NCBI RefSeq assembly: GCF_033568475.1
Contig: NC_133121.1
Location: forward strand, 25,651,374 to 25,715,373
Direction of reading: 5' to 3'
DNA from: Henckelia pumila
Taxonomy: Eukaryota > Streptophyta > Magnoliopsida > Lamiales > Gesneriaceae
Length of the DNA stretch: 64,000 nt
This document shows, in pieces, positions 11,789-24,900 of this stretch; position 1 is the first letter of the stretch; every line of letters begins with the position of its first letter. The position numbers were made by a program, and so were the translations under genes. The notes beneath the pieces were generated by a model that saw only the letters and a list, made by a program, of their open reading frames with translations, ran no database searches and was not told the DNA's origin.

Positions 11789-11796
11789 GTCCCGAG

Positions 11797-12175
11797 AACC
11801 AAAATTTATAAATTATGCCGCGTTTTGCTGTCTCCAGAACCCCAACAAAAACAAAGGCAACAAATCTTCGAATTTCTATGGATTGCATTAAAGGGAACAA
11901 ATCTCTGAGTTATTTACAGCACTCACACAAAATTTACTAGACAATTTGAGCAAATGCTGTAATGCATGTGAAAAGAAGAGTGATTGCAAAAAGATTTATG
12001 ATGAAACTTTGCAGCTGCACAGGCTACAATCCACCAGGCACTCGTTCCGCCGTTGATGTCTCAGCTGCCACACCTGAACAATCATTTCATTTCTCCGGTC
12101 ATTTATCAAAATTCTAGCACAAAAACGAAGATTTTCGCACAAAAACGAAGATTTTCGCAAAAACTGATCGTTACC
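11797..12175. other. 3' flank of the STICHEL-like gene
   Basis: Contains the probable 3' untranslated region of the minus-strand gene. A duplicated 18-base word (AAACGAAGATTTTCGCAC type) sits at 12122-12160, just past the stop codon. Confidence 0.5.
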
Positions 12176-15100
12176 TTACGGAAAGGGAATGTGGCCGCAC
12201 TCCAACAAGGCAACTTCCAAGGCTTCCTTGATCTGCAAACAACGTATACAAGTTGCATTAAAGAATCACTTTTCGGTATAAAGTCTTCAAGATTGACGTA
12301 TACCTTAGCAGAATATCTGGCTTCAAGGTCATTGAATCCAGGCATCCGCCGTTGATTTCCTTGTTCACAGGATCACCTCTCATTCGATTATTTCTTTCAG
12401 TGCTATGAAGCAATGCTCTCTGCGGCGTGGGCGTATCTACACCAATGCTGAGAGCATTTCCATCAGTGTTCCGTATGGTCTTCACCGTCTCTTCTCCATG
12501 GCATGTATGAGATCGAGACTCACACTCATGCGAACACATCTCAGCACACTTACTGCTAGGTCTGATTACTGGAGCCGAATCAAAACTTTCTGAAGGATTA
12601 CTTCCACTTTCTGCTGAGAACTCTGACCTAAGATGCACTCTACGTGAGCAACTGAAAAGGCTGAAAGGTGGCTTCTTGAACGTCACATATTTGTTAGCAG
12701 CATTATTGGCAAGATTTATCCTCAGTTCTACATTATAACCGAGCAAATGCTGAAGCGCACTAGCGATCATTTTCCATGACTTTTCAGTCTTACGTACATA
12801 TTTAGGATTATTAAACTCCAACTCCGCCACTGCTACGCCTGGAATAGGACACAAGTTTTGGTCATGAATCCTCATTAATTGTCATTCATGTACGGTAATG
12901 GACAAGTTAGCGACCTTGCTGGACCATTTGACAAAAGGGTATTAACAAGATCGGATAAGCTTGAGCTACAATTCAGAGACAGAAGATACTTAGTTGTAGT
13001 TGCTCACTCCAAGTAAAATATAAAACGTGTCACAGATCTTGAATACTCTCTTTGAAAGTTACCAAACTTGAGCTTGTTTGAGGTCCACCAACTATAGTTA
13101 TATATTTTAATACATTTTCACATCAAAACCAAATGGTTAAAATTAACTTGAAATTAATATCGAAGACACAAAAATTCATCTTCATCGAGCATAATGCCGC
13201 AGATGCCTAGAGATAAATACCCAAGACCAACTTACTGTAACAAACGGCATTGTGCACCAAAGATTTTGTTCTGCCGACCTCAATACTCTGATACTACATT
13301 CAAACACTTGTCACAAAGGCAGTGTCTTACGAGAGATAGGTCAACAATAGTTGTACATTATAGTATTATGGAACTGGACACGGTATATGATTAAATAACT
13401 TGCCTTGGGGGTTGAGACGAACAGACACAAGCTTTCCCCGATTTTGGAGGAATTTTTTAAAAGAACTGGGCCGACACATTCTAGTGGCTCTCCTCCAAAC
13501 CAACTCCAATGTTACCCCACCATCCCATGTCCCCGTTTTCCCAGATTCAGCATTTCCACATGTAGATGTCACAAGATGCTTCAAGCACTCGCCATTTGAC
13601 GACGTACTGCAGAAATCACCTACAAAGTGGAACATGGTTGAAGTAGTGATGTTATGTACCTTTCTGGATACATGAGTGGCTTGCCCCAAATTTACTAGTA
13701 AAAAATGGGTTTCTACTATTTTTCACCTTGTGGGTGTAGTGCTCTATGGCTCAATCTTGGAATACCCTCATTGTATGGCATGTCGGCTGAACTTAATTGT
13801 AGAAGAGCTGCAGTGAGCCATGTTGTCTGGTTCTTGGACATTCTTAACTGTTTCTCAGCTTCCGAGAGTATTTTTAGTGCGTGGCTTAATTGTTGCATGT
13901 CAGCATCAGCTGTAGCACATATTGAATCTTTTAGACTAAAATCAGCATTCATCAAACAGAATACAACAAAACTTACAGTTATGCATGTCAAAAAGCTTCC
14001 TTTTGACTTCCGATACACCTACAGGGCATCTGCCTGCAAGAATATCCATTATGAGATTTGCCAACTGTGATACAAGTTGCAATGGATCTATCCGCAATCC
14101 CATTAACTCTCTGGCTCGTTTGACTGTATTTGAAGCATCAGATGATAATGCCAGATACAACAAATCCAGCAACTCATCATCAGAGACAACTCCATTCTGA
14201 GCCACCAAACTTGAAGTTAGACTGGAATCCCAACTGGGTGTAGAAAAAATAATCAACAAATTAAATAATTAAAATACTCACTGCTTCATAAACCAGTGAC
14301 ACCGTGATCTTCTTTCCAAGCAAACTCAACTGATCAAGCATCATCTCTGCTTCCCGCAGTGAACCATTTGATTTAGTAGCAACTAAGTTTAGTGCATCCC
14401 GATCAAATTCAAGACCTTCCTTTGCACATATTTTCTCTAACCTGATGGCGATGTCAACATCTTTTAGCTTCTGAAAATGGTATTTCTGAGATTTAGTTAT
14501 CGCACAACGAGGCAGCTTATCAAGTTCAGGAGTAACCATAATGAAAACAACTTGTCGAGGAAGCTCCTCGAGCTTGTTCATTATGGTTGCCCATGTTTCC
14601 CCTCGCAACAAGTGGCACTCATCTATAATATAAACCTTAAATCGTGAGAAAACTGGAGGGATATCTGCATCCTTAATAAGAATCCGTAACTTTTCTGCTC
14701 TGTTGATTTTTGCAGAGTCCACTTCCCTGACATCCGGACTCTTTCCAGATAAGAATAATACACAGTCATGGCACAAGCCACAGGGTTTATCAAAGTCAGG
14801 AGAGAGACAATTCAGCGCAGCAGCAAATATCCTTGAAGCAGATGTTTTACCTATTCCACGTGGACCATGAAACAGATACGAGGAAGCTATCCAACCTTGA
14901 GAGATGGCATTCAAGAGAGACCTTGTCACCATGTTTTGCCCCACCATGTCATTGAATGATTTTGGAAGAAACTTTTGACAGAGATTCCTAGGACTTTCCC
15001 GATACCGGGGAAAATCTTCGCTCTTGCGCTTCCAATCCAGGTTCTCTTCAGTTGATAGTGCTTGCCCTGAATTTCCCAACAAAAGAATTTGTTCTTCCAC

Positions 15101-15925
15101 TTCATGAGGAACATTAGAATCTCTAAGTTTCAAGGTCCTTGACCAACAGCTGTTAATCCCACATCCTTGATGACCAAACTCCATTACACCACCATCTTTA
15201 TTTCCAACTAACGACCTTCGGTGCCTCAAAACTTCCCTCTTGTGATCACTAACAGCAAAGCACTGACAACTTACAAGATCCACAATATCATCACCATCTG
15301 TCACTCTAGACAAATTTTCACGCTTCCTACGCCAGCATTTCCTCATTGAGCCTCCAAACCTTTTCTTTTCTGCTTGCTTGGATCCTACTTCAGGTTCATC
15401 ATGTGAACCCCCACCTTCGGCACAGTAACTGGATGGTGTTCTACACTCCAATTCCAATTCTTTGTCTCTGCAGTTTTTGCAGTAAATTTCACTCAATGTT
15501 GTGCTCTTATACCCAATTTCCAGGCTCAAAGAACTAGCATCTGAGCCATCAACACACGTGGACTTTTCGGTTGTCAATCCTGTGTTTTCAATCAAGTCTC
15601 CTAAAGTGTCTCGAGAGATTAATCTTGAATCACGGCGTCTTATACCACTATACAGCTCATCATCACTCACATGTCGTTCCTCCCCGACGAACAACCTCGA
15701 TCTTCTCAATCCAGAAAGACTGCTATCGATATTGCCTACATTATGGCCAATTTCAACTCCCAAAACAATGGGATTACCTGAATTCTTTTCCCAATTAATG
15801 CTGTCAACCAGGGAAGATAATTTGCTCATAGAGTTAGTGGATGGATCCCGCAGAGACCTCACTCTCCTAAGTGCTATCAGTGCTCTTGATATAGGAACAT
15901 CAACAGAATGCCGCCGTCCATCCAT
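12176..15925 (-). CDS. STICHEL-like protein (DnaX-like AAA ATPase), spliced
   Basis: The ATG at 15925 opens MDGRRHSVDVPISRALIALR. Exon 1 (to 14282) has a long basic, Ser-rich N-terminus, then a DNA polymerase III gamma/tau-like ATPase core: Walker A GPRGIGKTSASR, a Cys cluster (CGLCHDC), Walker B VYIIDECHLL, sensor 1 VFIMVTPELDKLP and sensor 2 GSLREAEMMLDQL. Later exons, approximately 13977-14196, 13727-13930, 13404-13619, 12304-12840 and 12176-12232, carry the SDDELLDLLYLALSSD helical domain, ALKILSEAEKQLR, and a tail ending ALLECGHIPFP. STICHEL in Arabidopsis controls trichome branching through cytoskeleton/Golgi-linked processes; this copy looks closer to the shorter STICHEL-like paralogues. 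The exon 4 donor is GC (AG|GCAAGT). The last exon is reached only by a frame change in exon 5. Confidence 0.88.
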
Positions 15926-17416
15926 TTCTCAAACAAAGCAAATAAATTTTCTAACTGAATGTGGAACTTTTATTATAGGAACGAACCACCTAAATAAATC
16001 ACAAAGTCAACCTGCAATGCACGAAAAACAGGCACTCAAAAAGTAATTCTCTTAACTTGAATCATTTTCTTTCCCCGTCCCCAAAACAGGTATCAAGAAG
16101 TGGGTAAAAAAGGGAGAAAAAAATGACGTGGTTGGCAATAAATGGAAGAAAAAAAGAAAGAAAGATTTCACAAAACATGTGTATTATACATTTGGCTTCA
16201 CATTGATTAAAGCAAATGCTGTTGGCCTTCAGATATTATGAACTTTAATTTAGCACTTCCATCTACCAAAAACAATATAATAAGCCACAACTTTAAGCAA
16301 TTTCTAACAAAGAATACTGAAATAACCATCCAAATAAAAATAAAAAAAGCAATACGAAGTCACATACAAGAAATGAAGCACATTGTATCGCCTTTTCTCA
16401 GCGAATAACACGGCAAAAGTTGAAAATTCCAGCGGCCACCATTTTCACCTGAAAATTAGCACAGAAAACGTCAAGCCAAAACTTACCAAAACACACTCAC
16501 CCACACACAAAAGGATAAACAAAACAGGCATAAACAAATGCAATTTTTTTATATTAAAAAATCCCAACTTCAACATCCCTCTCACTTTAAAAACATAAAA
16601 AAAAAAACCCAATCTCGAAATTCCAAAAAAAAAAACATAAACAAATACCAGCAAGTACTTCTCATTTACTAATACATTCTTGACCAGTATTAAACTCCTG
16701 CATTCCCAAAAAACAAGGTGAAAAAATGACAAGTTTGAAAAATATGCAAGAGCCCAAAACATTAAACCTGCAAATCCATAGAACAAGCAGCACACAGGTT
16801 GTCCTCTTCCCATTTAAATACTCGAGAAACCTCAAGATTCAAACCCAAACCGAGATTTTAGGCAGACCCACCAAGAAAAGACTCTAAATTTATCCAGAGA
16901 TGGTACAGTGAAGTCTAACACACACACGATACATACAGTCACTAGCCCCAAAAAGAACACTGGCCTACGCAATTTTCTCGGGGCTGGAGCCGGAGATGGT
17001 GGCATGTGGTTCAGCAGTAAATGTTATTAATGAGAAATGGCGATACACGCCATATTTCATTAAGATTCTTATTAATTGTTTCTTATTTTTTCATTCGAAA
17101 ACGAAAATATTTAAAGATATATATTATTTTCATCTTGTCACATTTGCTGTTCTTTTTCTGCACTTTGGCAGAGTTTTTGGAAGTTTTTTGTGTTATTTTT
17201 TTTAGTTTCTTTCTTCATATTCCCCCTTTTGGTTTCTAGGGGTAGTTTCGGGATTTCGGCACTGACAGTTGCAGTTAGTTAGGTTAGGTTGGCAGTGGAA
17301 AAGGAGCCGCTTCACGTGGTGGCGCGTGGAAACACGCTGGATGATCATATTCATTTATAGTTTATTTACTATACTGTTCAATTTTTGTTTTTTTGAAATA
17401 AATCATTAGCTGAATG
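15926..17416 (-). promoter_or_regulatory. 5' UTR and promoter region of the STICHEL-like gene
   Basis: No coding region. The next gene-like signal upstream is a G-box core CACGTG at 17313-17318 in a GC-richer patch (17270-17340), a reasonable proximal promoter. The segment 16040-16900 is probably leader plus a leader intron; I could not fix its splice sites. The MULE starts about 110 bases beyond the G-box. Confidence 0.4.
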
Positions 17417-17425
17417 TTTTTTTAA

Positions 17426-17577
17426 GGGAGAATTTGTGATAAATGTCTCGTAGCAAATTCGAATTCATTCTCAGTCTCCGTTTCAGACATTATTTGTTCT
17501 CAATCTCTGACAAAAGCCTGCTCTTTGTTTGAACTCCCTATTTGGGTAAGTTTACAAAAATGCCCCTAAAATGATTT
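17426..17577 (+). repeat. Left TIR of the MULE
   Basis: It starts GGGAGAATTTGTGATAAAT and ends CCCCTAAAATGATTTA. The opposite end, read in reverse complement, starts CAGCAAATTTGTGATAAAT. The inner part, around AACTCCCTATTTGGGT and TTTACAAAAATGCCCCTAAA, is almost identical. Confidence 0.9.
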
Positions 17578-17961
17578 ATGAAAAAAAAAAACAGGATTGT
17601 TCCACTGTAATCGTTATTTTTCCTATGTTTCTTCTTCTTGATTCTCCTCTCCCGAATCTTTTCTTCTCTCAATCTTAAACGTTTAATCCATCAACCAAAG
17701 TCGCAGATCTGTGTTTACTCGGGTAATGTTGAAGATCTACATTGACGTGGGTTGAGGGAATTTCCCATCTTTGTGCTGAAACGGAAATTTTCACATATTT
17801 GCAGGTTAGTTTTTAGATTAGAAATCTTATAAATTTGGAGTGAATAAATTATTGTCACGGCTTGATGTATGACTTACAAATTTAAAATGTTGAATTGATG
17901 GAATTGTTTGAGATTTTTTATTATTATAGAGGTGGTGTTGAATTTCCGGGCATCGCGTTTG

Positions 17962-18579
17962 TTTTACAGATTAGCTTACTAATATCAATTTTCACGTTTG
18001 TTGCTGGGAATGCAGTTCATTTCACGAGTTTTTGTGATAGATTAGCTTATATTTCGTATTGTTCTCGATTATAATGTTTTAATTCTTAATTTTGGGGTTT
18101 TAGTTCTATACTATTACATTTATACTGTGATTTAATTTAGTAGACTTAAAATCTAGTATTCTGAATTTGAAATTTTGTACTGTTTATGTGTAATATATGA
18201 TGAAAGAATATATTATTACTTCGATTTATTGTATTGAAGAGCATTCCCCTTTTGTAGTTTGAGAATGAAGTTTTACAGACTAGCTTACCAATATCAATTT
18301 TTACGTCTGTTGCTGGGAATGCAGTTCATTTCATGAGCATTTGTGATATATAAGCATATATTTCGTATTATTCTCGATTATAATGTTTTAATTCTTAATT
18401 TTGGGGTTTTAGTTCAGTACTATTACATTTATATTGTGATTTAAATTATTTGAATTAAAATCTAGTATTCTGAATTTGTTATTTTGTACTGTTTGTGTGT
18501 AATATATGATGAAAAAATATATTATTGCTTCGATTTACTGTATTGAAGAGCATGTCCCTTTTGTAGTTTGAGGATGGAA
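17962..18579 (+). repeat. Direct duplication, about 309-bp unit, before the transposase
   Basis: Two adjacent copies, 17962-18270 and 18271-18579, agree through GCTGGGAATGCAGTTCATTT and TTTGGGGTTTTAGTTC with scattered changes. The transposase ATG falls at the end of the second copy. The equivalent site in copy one reads GAGAATGAAG, so the duplication also duplicated the leader. Regulatory effect unknown. Confidence 0.85.
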
Positions 18580-20820
18580 TCTGGAAGTGGTCCTTGCAAT
18601 CTTTCATTTTTGGGTTGCTGTAAATTCAAGAAGCAGCTGTTTGTCATATCAATTTTCAGTGGTTGTAGCTTGACGGATGTTTTTTCTAGTCTGAGCAAAA
18701 AATGTGCAGAAATATCTTCGGAATCCACTATGCTTCAATACGTAGCTCCACTGCATAAGATGCTTGTGTCTTTGAATAATGATGATGATGTCCTTAATAT
18801 GATTCATCTTCATATGTGTGTAAAGCTTACGACGATTGAATTGAGGGCAGAGAAAAGAAATGAACGGTTCAACAACTTGAATGATGGGAGGTAAAATTCA
18901 TTTACTTATTATTAAACGTATATTTTCATTCTCCTATTTCGATATGTTTAGTAACATGTTTAATATAAAAAAATTAAAGGTAAAATATTGTAGATTGCTT
19001 TGTATAAATTATCAATTAGTTGCTTGAAACCAAGATTTATTTTTAGTCATTATCAATTTGTTTTTGTGGTTATTGTTCTTTTTTATCTTATTAAATGTAA
19101 ATTAAACTGTAAGGGTTTATGAGGAAGACACGCAGTCGAAGAGTGACAACGAGGTTGAACAGGCCCCTTGCGCCAATACTATAGATGCTTGGATTAATTA
19201 TATTCATGGTGTAGGACAAACATTCAAGGGTGCTGGTGAATTTAGAAATTATTTGAAAAACTTTTCTGTTGCCACAAGACGTTCATTTATGTATGTAAAA
19301 AATGACAGCGAGAAGGTAATTGTGATTTGTAGTGAAAAGAGTTGCGGTTGGAGAATTTATGCTTTGAAACATAAAAGAGACAATCTATTTGCCATCAGAA
19401 AATGTAAACTGCAACATAATTGTGGTGAGAATAATCTACGTAGCAGAGGGCATCCTAGAGCCGATGCCTATTGGATAGCGAATGTTGTGAAAGAAAATTG
19501 AGAGGGGAGCCCTCTTATCGTCCGTGTACAATGCAGATGGACTTGCAAAGAGATTTCGGGGTAGAGTTAGAATACCGCAAAGTATGGAAGGATAAAGAGT
19601 TGGCGATGCATGATATTCATGGCACAGATGAAGGATGCTATGATAGATTAAGATGGTATTGTGATGCTGTTAAAAATACTAATCCTGGTAATGTTGTAGA
19701 GTGTGAGATTGAACCTTTGACTAAAAAATTCAGACGGTTGTTCATTTGTTTTCATGCATGTGTCATCGGTTTTGTTAGTGGTTGTAGGCCATTGATATTT
19801 TTGGATAGTACTCATATAAAGAATAAGTATAAAGGATGCATCTTAGTTGCTATGTCGAAAGATGCGAACGATGATCTTTTCACAATTGCTTATGCCATAG
19901 TAGATGCGGAGAATGATGCGAACTGGGATTGGTTTTGTTATCATTTGAGTCGTGTGCTCCTTTACTATCAATGCATTCCATTCGACGAGTTCACATTTTT
20001 CTCGGACAGACATCCCAGTATCATCAAGGCAGTGAATCAAGTATTTGTTGGGAGTCACCATGCTTATTGTTTGAGACATTTAGTGGATAATTTCGTTAAG
20101 CAGGTAAATTCCAAATTACGAATCCTTGAGCAATTTTACTTTAAATTTCTCATATTATCTGATAATTTTAAGCTGGATCTAAATTTTTATTAATCTTTTT
20201 AGGTGTTGAGAAGTTATCCCAGACATAACAAAAAACATTGGTCTTCGGTATTCAAGAAAGCTGCGTATGATCACATACGTGTGCAGATAATGAAAATGAT
20301 GCACCGACGACGTGAATCAACTCTGTTCATGACCAAGGAATTAAGTCCAAGAAAAGAAAAGTCTGTTGTAAGCGCATATATGGAATCCCGAACATTAAGA
20401 GTTCAACGGTCGTGTGATTGGAAGTTTGAGGTTGTTGATGGTGAAAAGTCATTTGCCGTAGATTTAGTGGATATGACTTGTTCATGCAGAGTTTGGCAGA
20501 TCAATAAGATTCCGTGCAAGCACGCCATTTCTGCCATTGAGACAAAATCTCTGTCTGTGTATGATTTTTGTGACAAGTATTTCAAGATCGAATCGTATCG
20601 CACTGCGTACAAAGGACATATTAATCATATCCCAACCTTTGACATCAGTGAGTCATGTGTTGCTGAATTCGATACAATCCAAGCTCCTTCTGTGCGTAGT
20701 CAGCCCGGTCGCAGAAGGACGAAGAGAATACCATCGCAAGTTAATACACGTGTCTCAACATGTGGTCGTTGTCATGCTAGAGGACACAATAGACGCAGTT
20801 GCAAGGAACCTATAGAGTAG
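18574..20820 (+). pseudogene. MuDR-type MULE transposase, frameshifted
   Basis: Exon 1 runs from the ATG at 18574 to a GT donor at about 18893; exon 2 starts near 19112 in phase; a further intron lies at 20104-20203 (GTAAATT...TTTTTAG). Order: a MuDR N-terminal DNA-binding-like region with a C-x-x-x-x-C...H-x-C pattern (SEKSCGWRIYAL, KLQHNC); the DDE core with IFLDSTHIKNKYKG (first Asp), FTFFSDRHPSI (second Asp) and YCLRHL; a SWIM zinc finger (CSCRVWQINKIPCKHA, about 20489-20536); and a CCHC knuckle (CGRCHARGHNRRSC) before the TAG. A one-base shift in the A-rich run near 19485-19497 breaks the frame between the N-terminal domain and the catalytic core. Otherwise the protein is near complete. 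It would cut and rejoin the TIRs in the nucleus. Confidence 0.88.
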
Positions 20821-21485
20821 ATGTAATCGTTTAAAAATACGATGTTTCAATTATTGGTTATTAGCATAACTTTTTAACAGAATTTATTCAAAACTTAATC
20901 TTGACTGTTCAAAAAATATGCAGGGGCAAGCGATTACTGGAAGCTGGTTCGAGCATGAAATTGCCCTCGAAAAGGCACACATGTTCGAGTGGAAGCATTG
21001 CTGGATTGCGCTTGGTTTGAGGCTTTTGTGGAACCATCTGCTGTCACATTTTAACTTGAGCTGGGGTCATAGTGTAGTTAAGTGTATTGTGTTGTCTTAA
21101 GTTCTTCTAAAACCAACTCTCTGTTTGTGGTAAACAAATATGTAATGTTTGAATTTGAGAAATGATATTTGTCATTACTTTTCAGTGGACGATGCCTTCT
21201 CAGTTAACTAATCAAATAAGTCGTTGCTTTACATTTTGAAATGGCAAGTGCTAAGTGATATGTATTTCGTACAACTTGTATTTAATATGGAATAAAGCTG
21301 CATAAAATTGGAACTTAATGTCGGATTATTACAATACACAGCGCTACAAGTAATATTAGCACAAGAACGAAACATGTGCAACCAAAGCAACAACATATTC
21401 CTATAATATGGTCGTGTACTGATGCACTAGTAGGCTGGTTGTGTAGCGCCTCAGAGGACGAATGCTCGTTAAGCTTGTAATTCAA
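20821..21485. other. Spacer between transposase and GRF gene
   Basis: Transposase 3' UTR and convergent 3' flank. A short open stretch at 20918-21100 has no recognised domain. Confidence 0.5.
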
Positions 21486-21764
21486 CTATTCCGTTGAATC
21501 ATGGACGGAGGAGGAGGCAGAATGTTGAGGCATTGAATACACGCAGCTCTCTTTACCTTGCTTACTTGTGTTTGGTTTCAACTTTGATGATTTCTGAAGA
21601 GATTCACCGTGATAATCATCGTACCAGAAAAATCGATTTTGATGTTGCAGCTCACGAGGACAGAGGTAATACAACTCCCCAGGGCGGGTCGAACGTGGTC
21701 CGGTTCTTCGTAATATCATTTCTCCAAAACCACATATACATTGTGGTGCAATCTTCATTTCCAT
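21486..21764 (-). CDS. Small GRF-type zinc finger protein
   Basis: I chose the ATG at 21764 (MEMKIAPQCICGFG) because the zinc-binding module starts right after it; an upstream ATG at 21818 is in frame. The module reads C-x-C-G, then ELYYLCP, then an aromatic box NRFFWYDDYH, matching the GRF zinc finger layout except that the fourth ligand, usually Cys before the FFxW box, appears to be His or lost. The remaining 40 residues are Ser/Lys-rich. GRF-type fingers bind single-stranded nucleic acid in several DNA-processing enzymes, and tiny GRF-only ORFs are common in plant genomes beside MULEs. A role in transposition is inference. Confidence 0.6.
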   Translation of the reverse strand: MEMKIAPQCICGFGEMILRRTGPRSTRPGELYYLCPRELQHQNRFFWYDDYHGESLQKSSKLKPNTSKQGKESCVYSMPQHSASSSVHDSTE

Positions 21765-21929
21765 TGTGCTAGATCTTGAGAATTGAAATTTTATTTCGAA
21801 AAGCAAAACCCTAACCAAACTGAAACCAAGAAGCTAATGGAAGAGACGAAGTGTACCGACAAAGCTTAATAATGAGGGGGTAGGTGGTGGTCAAAGTATT
21901 TGATTGGTCAATGTCCACTAAAGTAGTGT

Positions 21930-24900
21930 GTTGCTCGTGGCCCACAATGTGTGTCATGCAGCGTATTGTACCATCTTGGAGCATGTTCACAAGGGTATTG
22001 TGCCGTATTTCGGAAGGATTATTCTCAATTTATATGTAATTGTTCTACATAATAGACATTTTGATTCAAAGACACTTCCAATAGGGGAGTGTGATCCTTA
22101 TGTCACACAATGGTTGTCTTACAATCAGAACGAATTGTTCTCGATTAAGTTATGATTATCCCATTATTGTTTACTAGTTGTGCTCGATCTTAGAGTATCG
22201 TGTTATTATAGATGAGTGAAATTATACCAAGTGGAAGTCCACAAATTGGTGTATTAGACGAGAAACAATCACATCAAACAACTCTCAAGTTTGGAATTCG
22301 AAAAATATACCACAATAGTATACAATGGTTGTTAGTAGACATCCACAAATGGTGAATTATCAATGTATTCCTCCTACACCATAGACAAAGTGGGGCACAA
22401 GCCATTACAAGACAAACACTTGGGTGATGGTTTCATCAATCTCTATAGATTGAAATATCCTCTTCACTTGTGCCGTATTTCGGGAGGATTATTCTCAATT
22501 TATATGTAATTGTTTTACATAACTGACATTTTGATCCAAAAACACTTCCAATAGGAGAGTGAGATCCTCATGTCACACAATGGTTGTCCTACAATCAGAA
22601 CGAATTATTCTCTATTAAGTGACGATTATCCCATTATTGTTTACTAGTTGTGCTCGATCTCAGAGTATCGTGTTATTATAGATGAGTGAAATTATACCAA
22701 GTGGAAGTCCACAAATTGGTGTATTAGACGAGAAACAATCACATCAAACAACTCTCAAGTTTGGAATTCGAAAAATATACCACAATAGTATACAATGGTT
22801 GTTAGTGGACATCCACAAATGGTGAATTATCAATGTATTCCTCCTACACCATAGACAAAGTGGGGCACAAGCCATTACAAGACAAACACTTGGGTGATGG
22901 TTCCACCAATCTCTATAGATTGAAATATCCTCTTCACTTGTGCCGTATTTCGGGAGGATTATTCTCAATTTATATGTAATTGTTCTACATAATAGACATT
23001 TTGATCCAAAGACACTTTCAATAGGGGAGTGTGATCCTCATGTCACACAATGGTTGTCCTACAATCAGAACAAATTGTTCTCGATTAAGTTATGATTATC
23101 CCATTATTGTTTACTAGTTGTGCTCGATCTCAGAGTATCGTGTTATTATAGATGAGTGAAATTATACCAAGTGGAAGTCCACAAATTGGTGTATTAGACG
23201 AGAAACAATCACATCAAACAACTCTCAAGTTTGGAATTCGAAAAATATACCACAATAGTATACAATGGTTGTTAGTGGACATCCACAAATGGTGAATTAT
23301 CAATGTATTCCTCCTACACCATAGACAAAGTGGGGCACAAGCCATTACAAGACAAACACTTGGGTGATGGTTCCATCAATCTCTATAGATTGAAATATCA
23401 TTTTCACTTGTGTCATGCAGTGTATTATACCATCTTGGAGCATGTTCACAAGGACAAATCATATTGTGCCATATTTCGGGAGGATTATTCTCAATTTATA
23501 TGTAATTGTTTTACATAACTGACATTTTGATCCAAAAACACTTCCAATAGGAGAGTGAGATCCTCATGTCACACAATGGTTGTCCTACAATCAGAACGAA
23601 TTATTCTCTATTAAGTGACGATTATCCCATTATTGTTTACTAGTTGTGCTCGATCTCAGAGTCTCGTGTTATTATAGATGAGTGGAATTATACCAAGTGG
23701 AAGTCCACAAATTGGTGTATTAGACGAGAAACAATCACATCAAACAACTCTCAAGTTTGGAATTCAAAAAATATACCACAATAGTATACATTGGTTGTTA
23801 GTGGACATCCACAAATGGTGAATTATCAATGTATTCCTCCTACACCATAGACAAAGTGGGGCACAAGCCATTACAAGACAAACACTTGGGTGATGGTTCC
23901 ACCAATCTCTATAGATTGAAATATCCTCTTCACTTGTGTCATGCAGCGTATTGTACAATCTTGGAGCATGTTCACAAGGACAAATCATATTGTGCCGTAT
24001 TTCGGGAGGATTATTCTCAATTTATATGTAATTGTTCTACATAACTGACATTTTGATCCAAAGACACTTTCAGTAGGAAAGTGTAATCCTCATGGCCCAC
24101 AATGTATATCCTACAATCAGAACGAATTGTTCTCGATTAAATAATATTTATCCCATCCATGCGTACTATTTGTGCTCGATCTCTCACTGACTTGTTTTTA
24201 AAGATGAGTGGAATTAGAGTAAATGATAGTCCTTAAAGACGAGAAAACATCATATTAAACAAGTAATGAGTTTGGATTTCGGACAATATAGCCATATTAT
24301 ATACATTGGGTGGCAATGAACATCCACAAATGGTGCTCTCATTGGGTCATGATCAATGTCTCTCTCCTACACCTTAGACAATGTAGAGCACAATACATTA
24401 CTAGACAAACACTTGGATGATGGTTCCACCAATCTCTAAGGATTGAACACACCTCTCCACTTGTGTCATGCAGTGTATTATATGATTTTGGTGCATGTTA
24501 ACATGGACATGCCTTATTGTTCCTCATATGGAAAAGATTATTCTTCATAATTCAAAGATTGTTCCTAATACATGACATTTTGATCCAAAGACACTTTCAG
24601 TAGAAAAGTGTAATCCTCATGGCCCACAATGTATGTCCTACAATCAGAACGAATTGTTCTCGATTAAATAATATTTATCCCATCCATGCATACTAGTTGT
24701 GCTCGATCTCTCACTGACTTATTTTTAAAGATGAGTGGAATTAGATTAAATGATTGTCCTTAAAGACGAGAAAAAATCATATTAAACAAGTGTTTGTCCT
24801 ACAATTGGAACACTTGGGTGATGGTTCCACCAATCTCTAAGGATTGAACACTCCTCTCCACTTGTGTCATGCACCGTATTGTACCATATTGGAGTGGAAC

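Noticed and set aside
14261..15925. DnaX-like ATPase taken as bacterial contamination
   Set aside because: It has plant introns, a long plant-specific N-terminus and the STICHEL-family tail, and is embedded in plant repeats.
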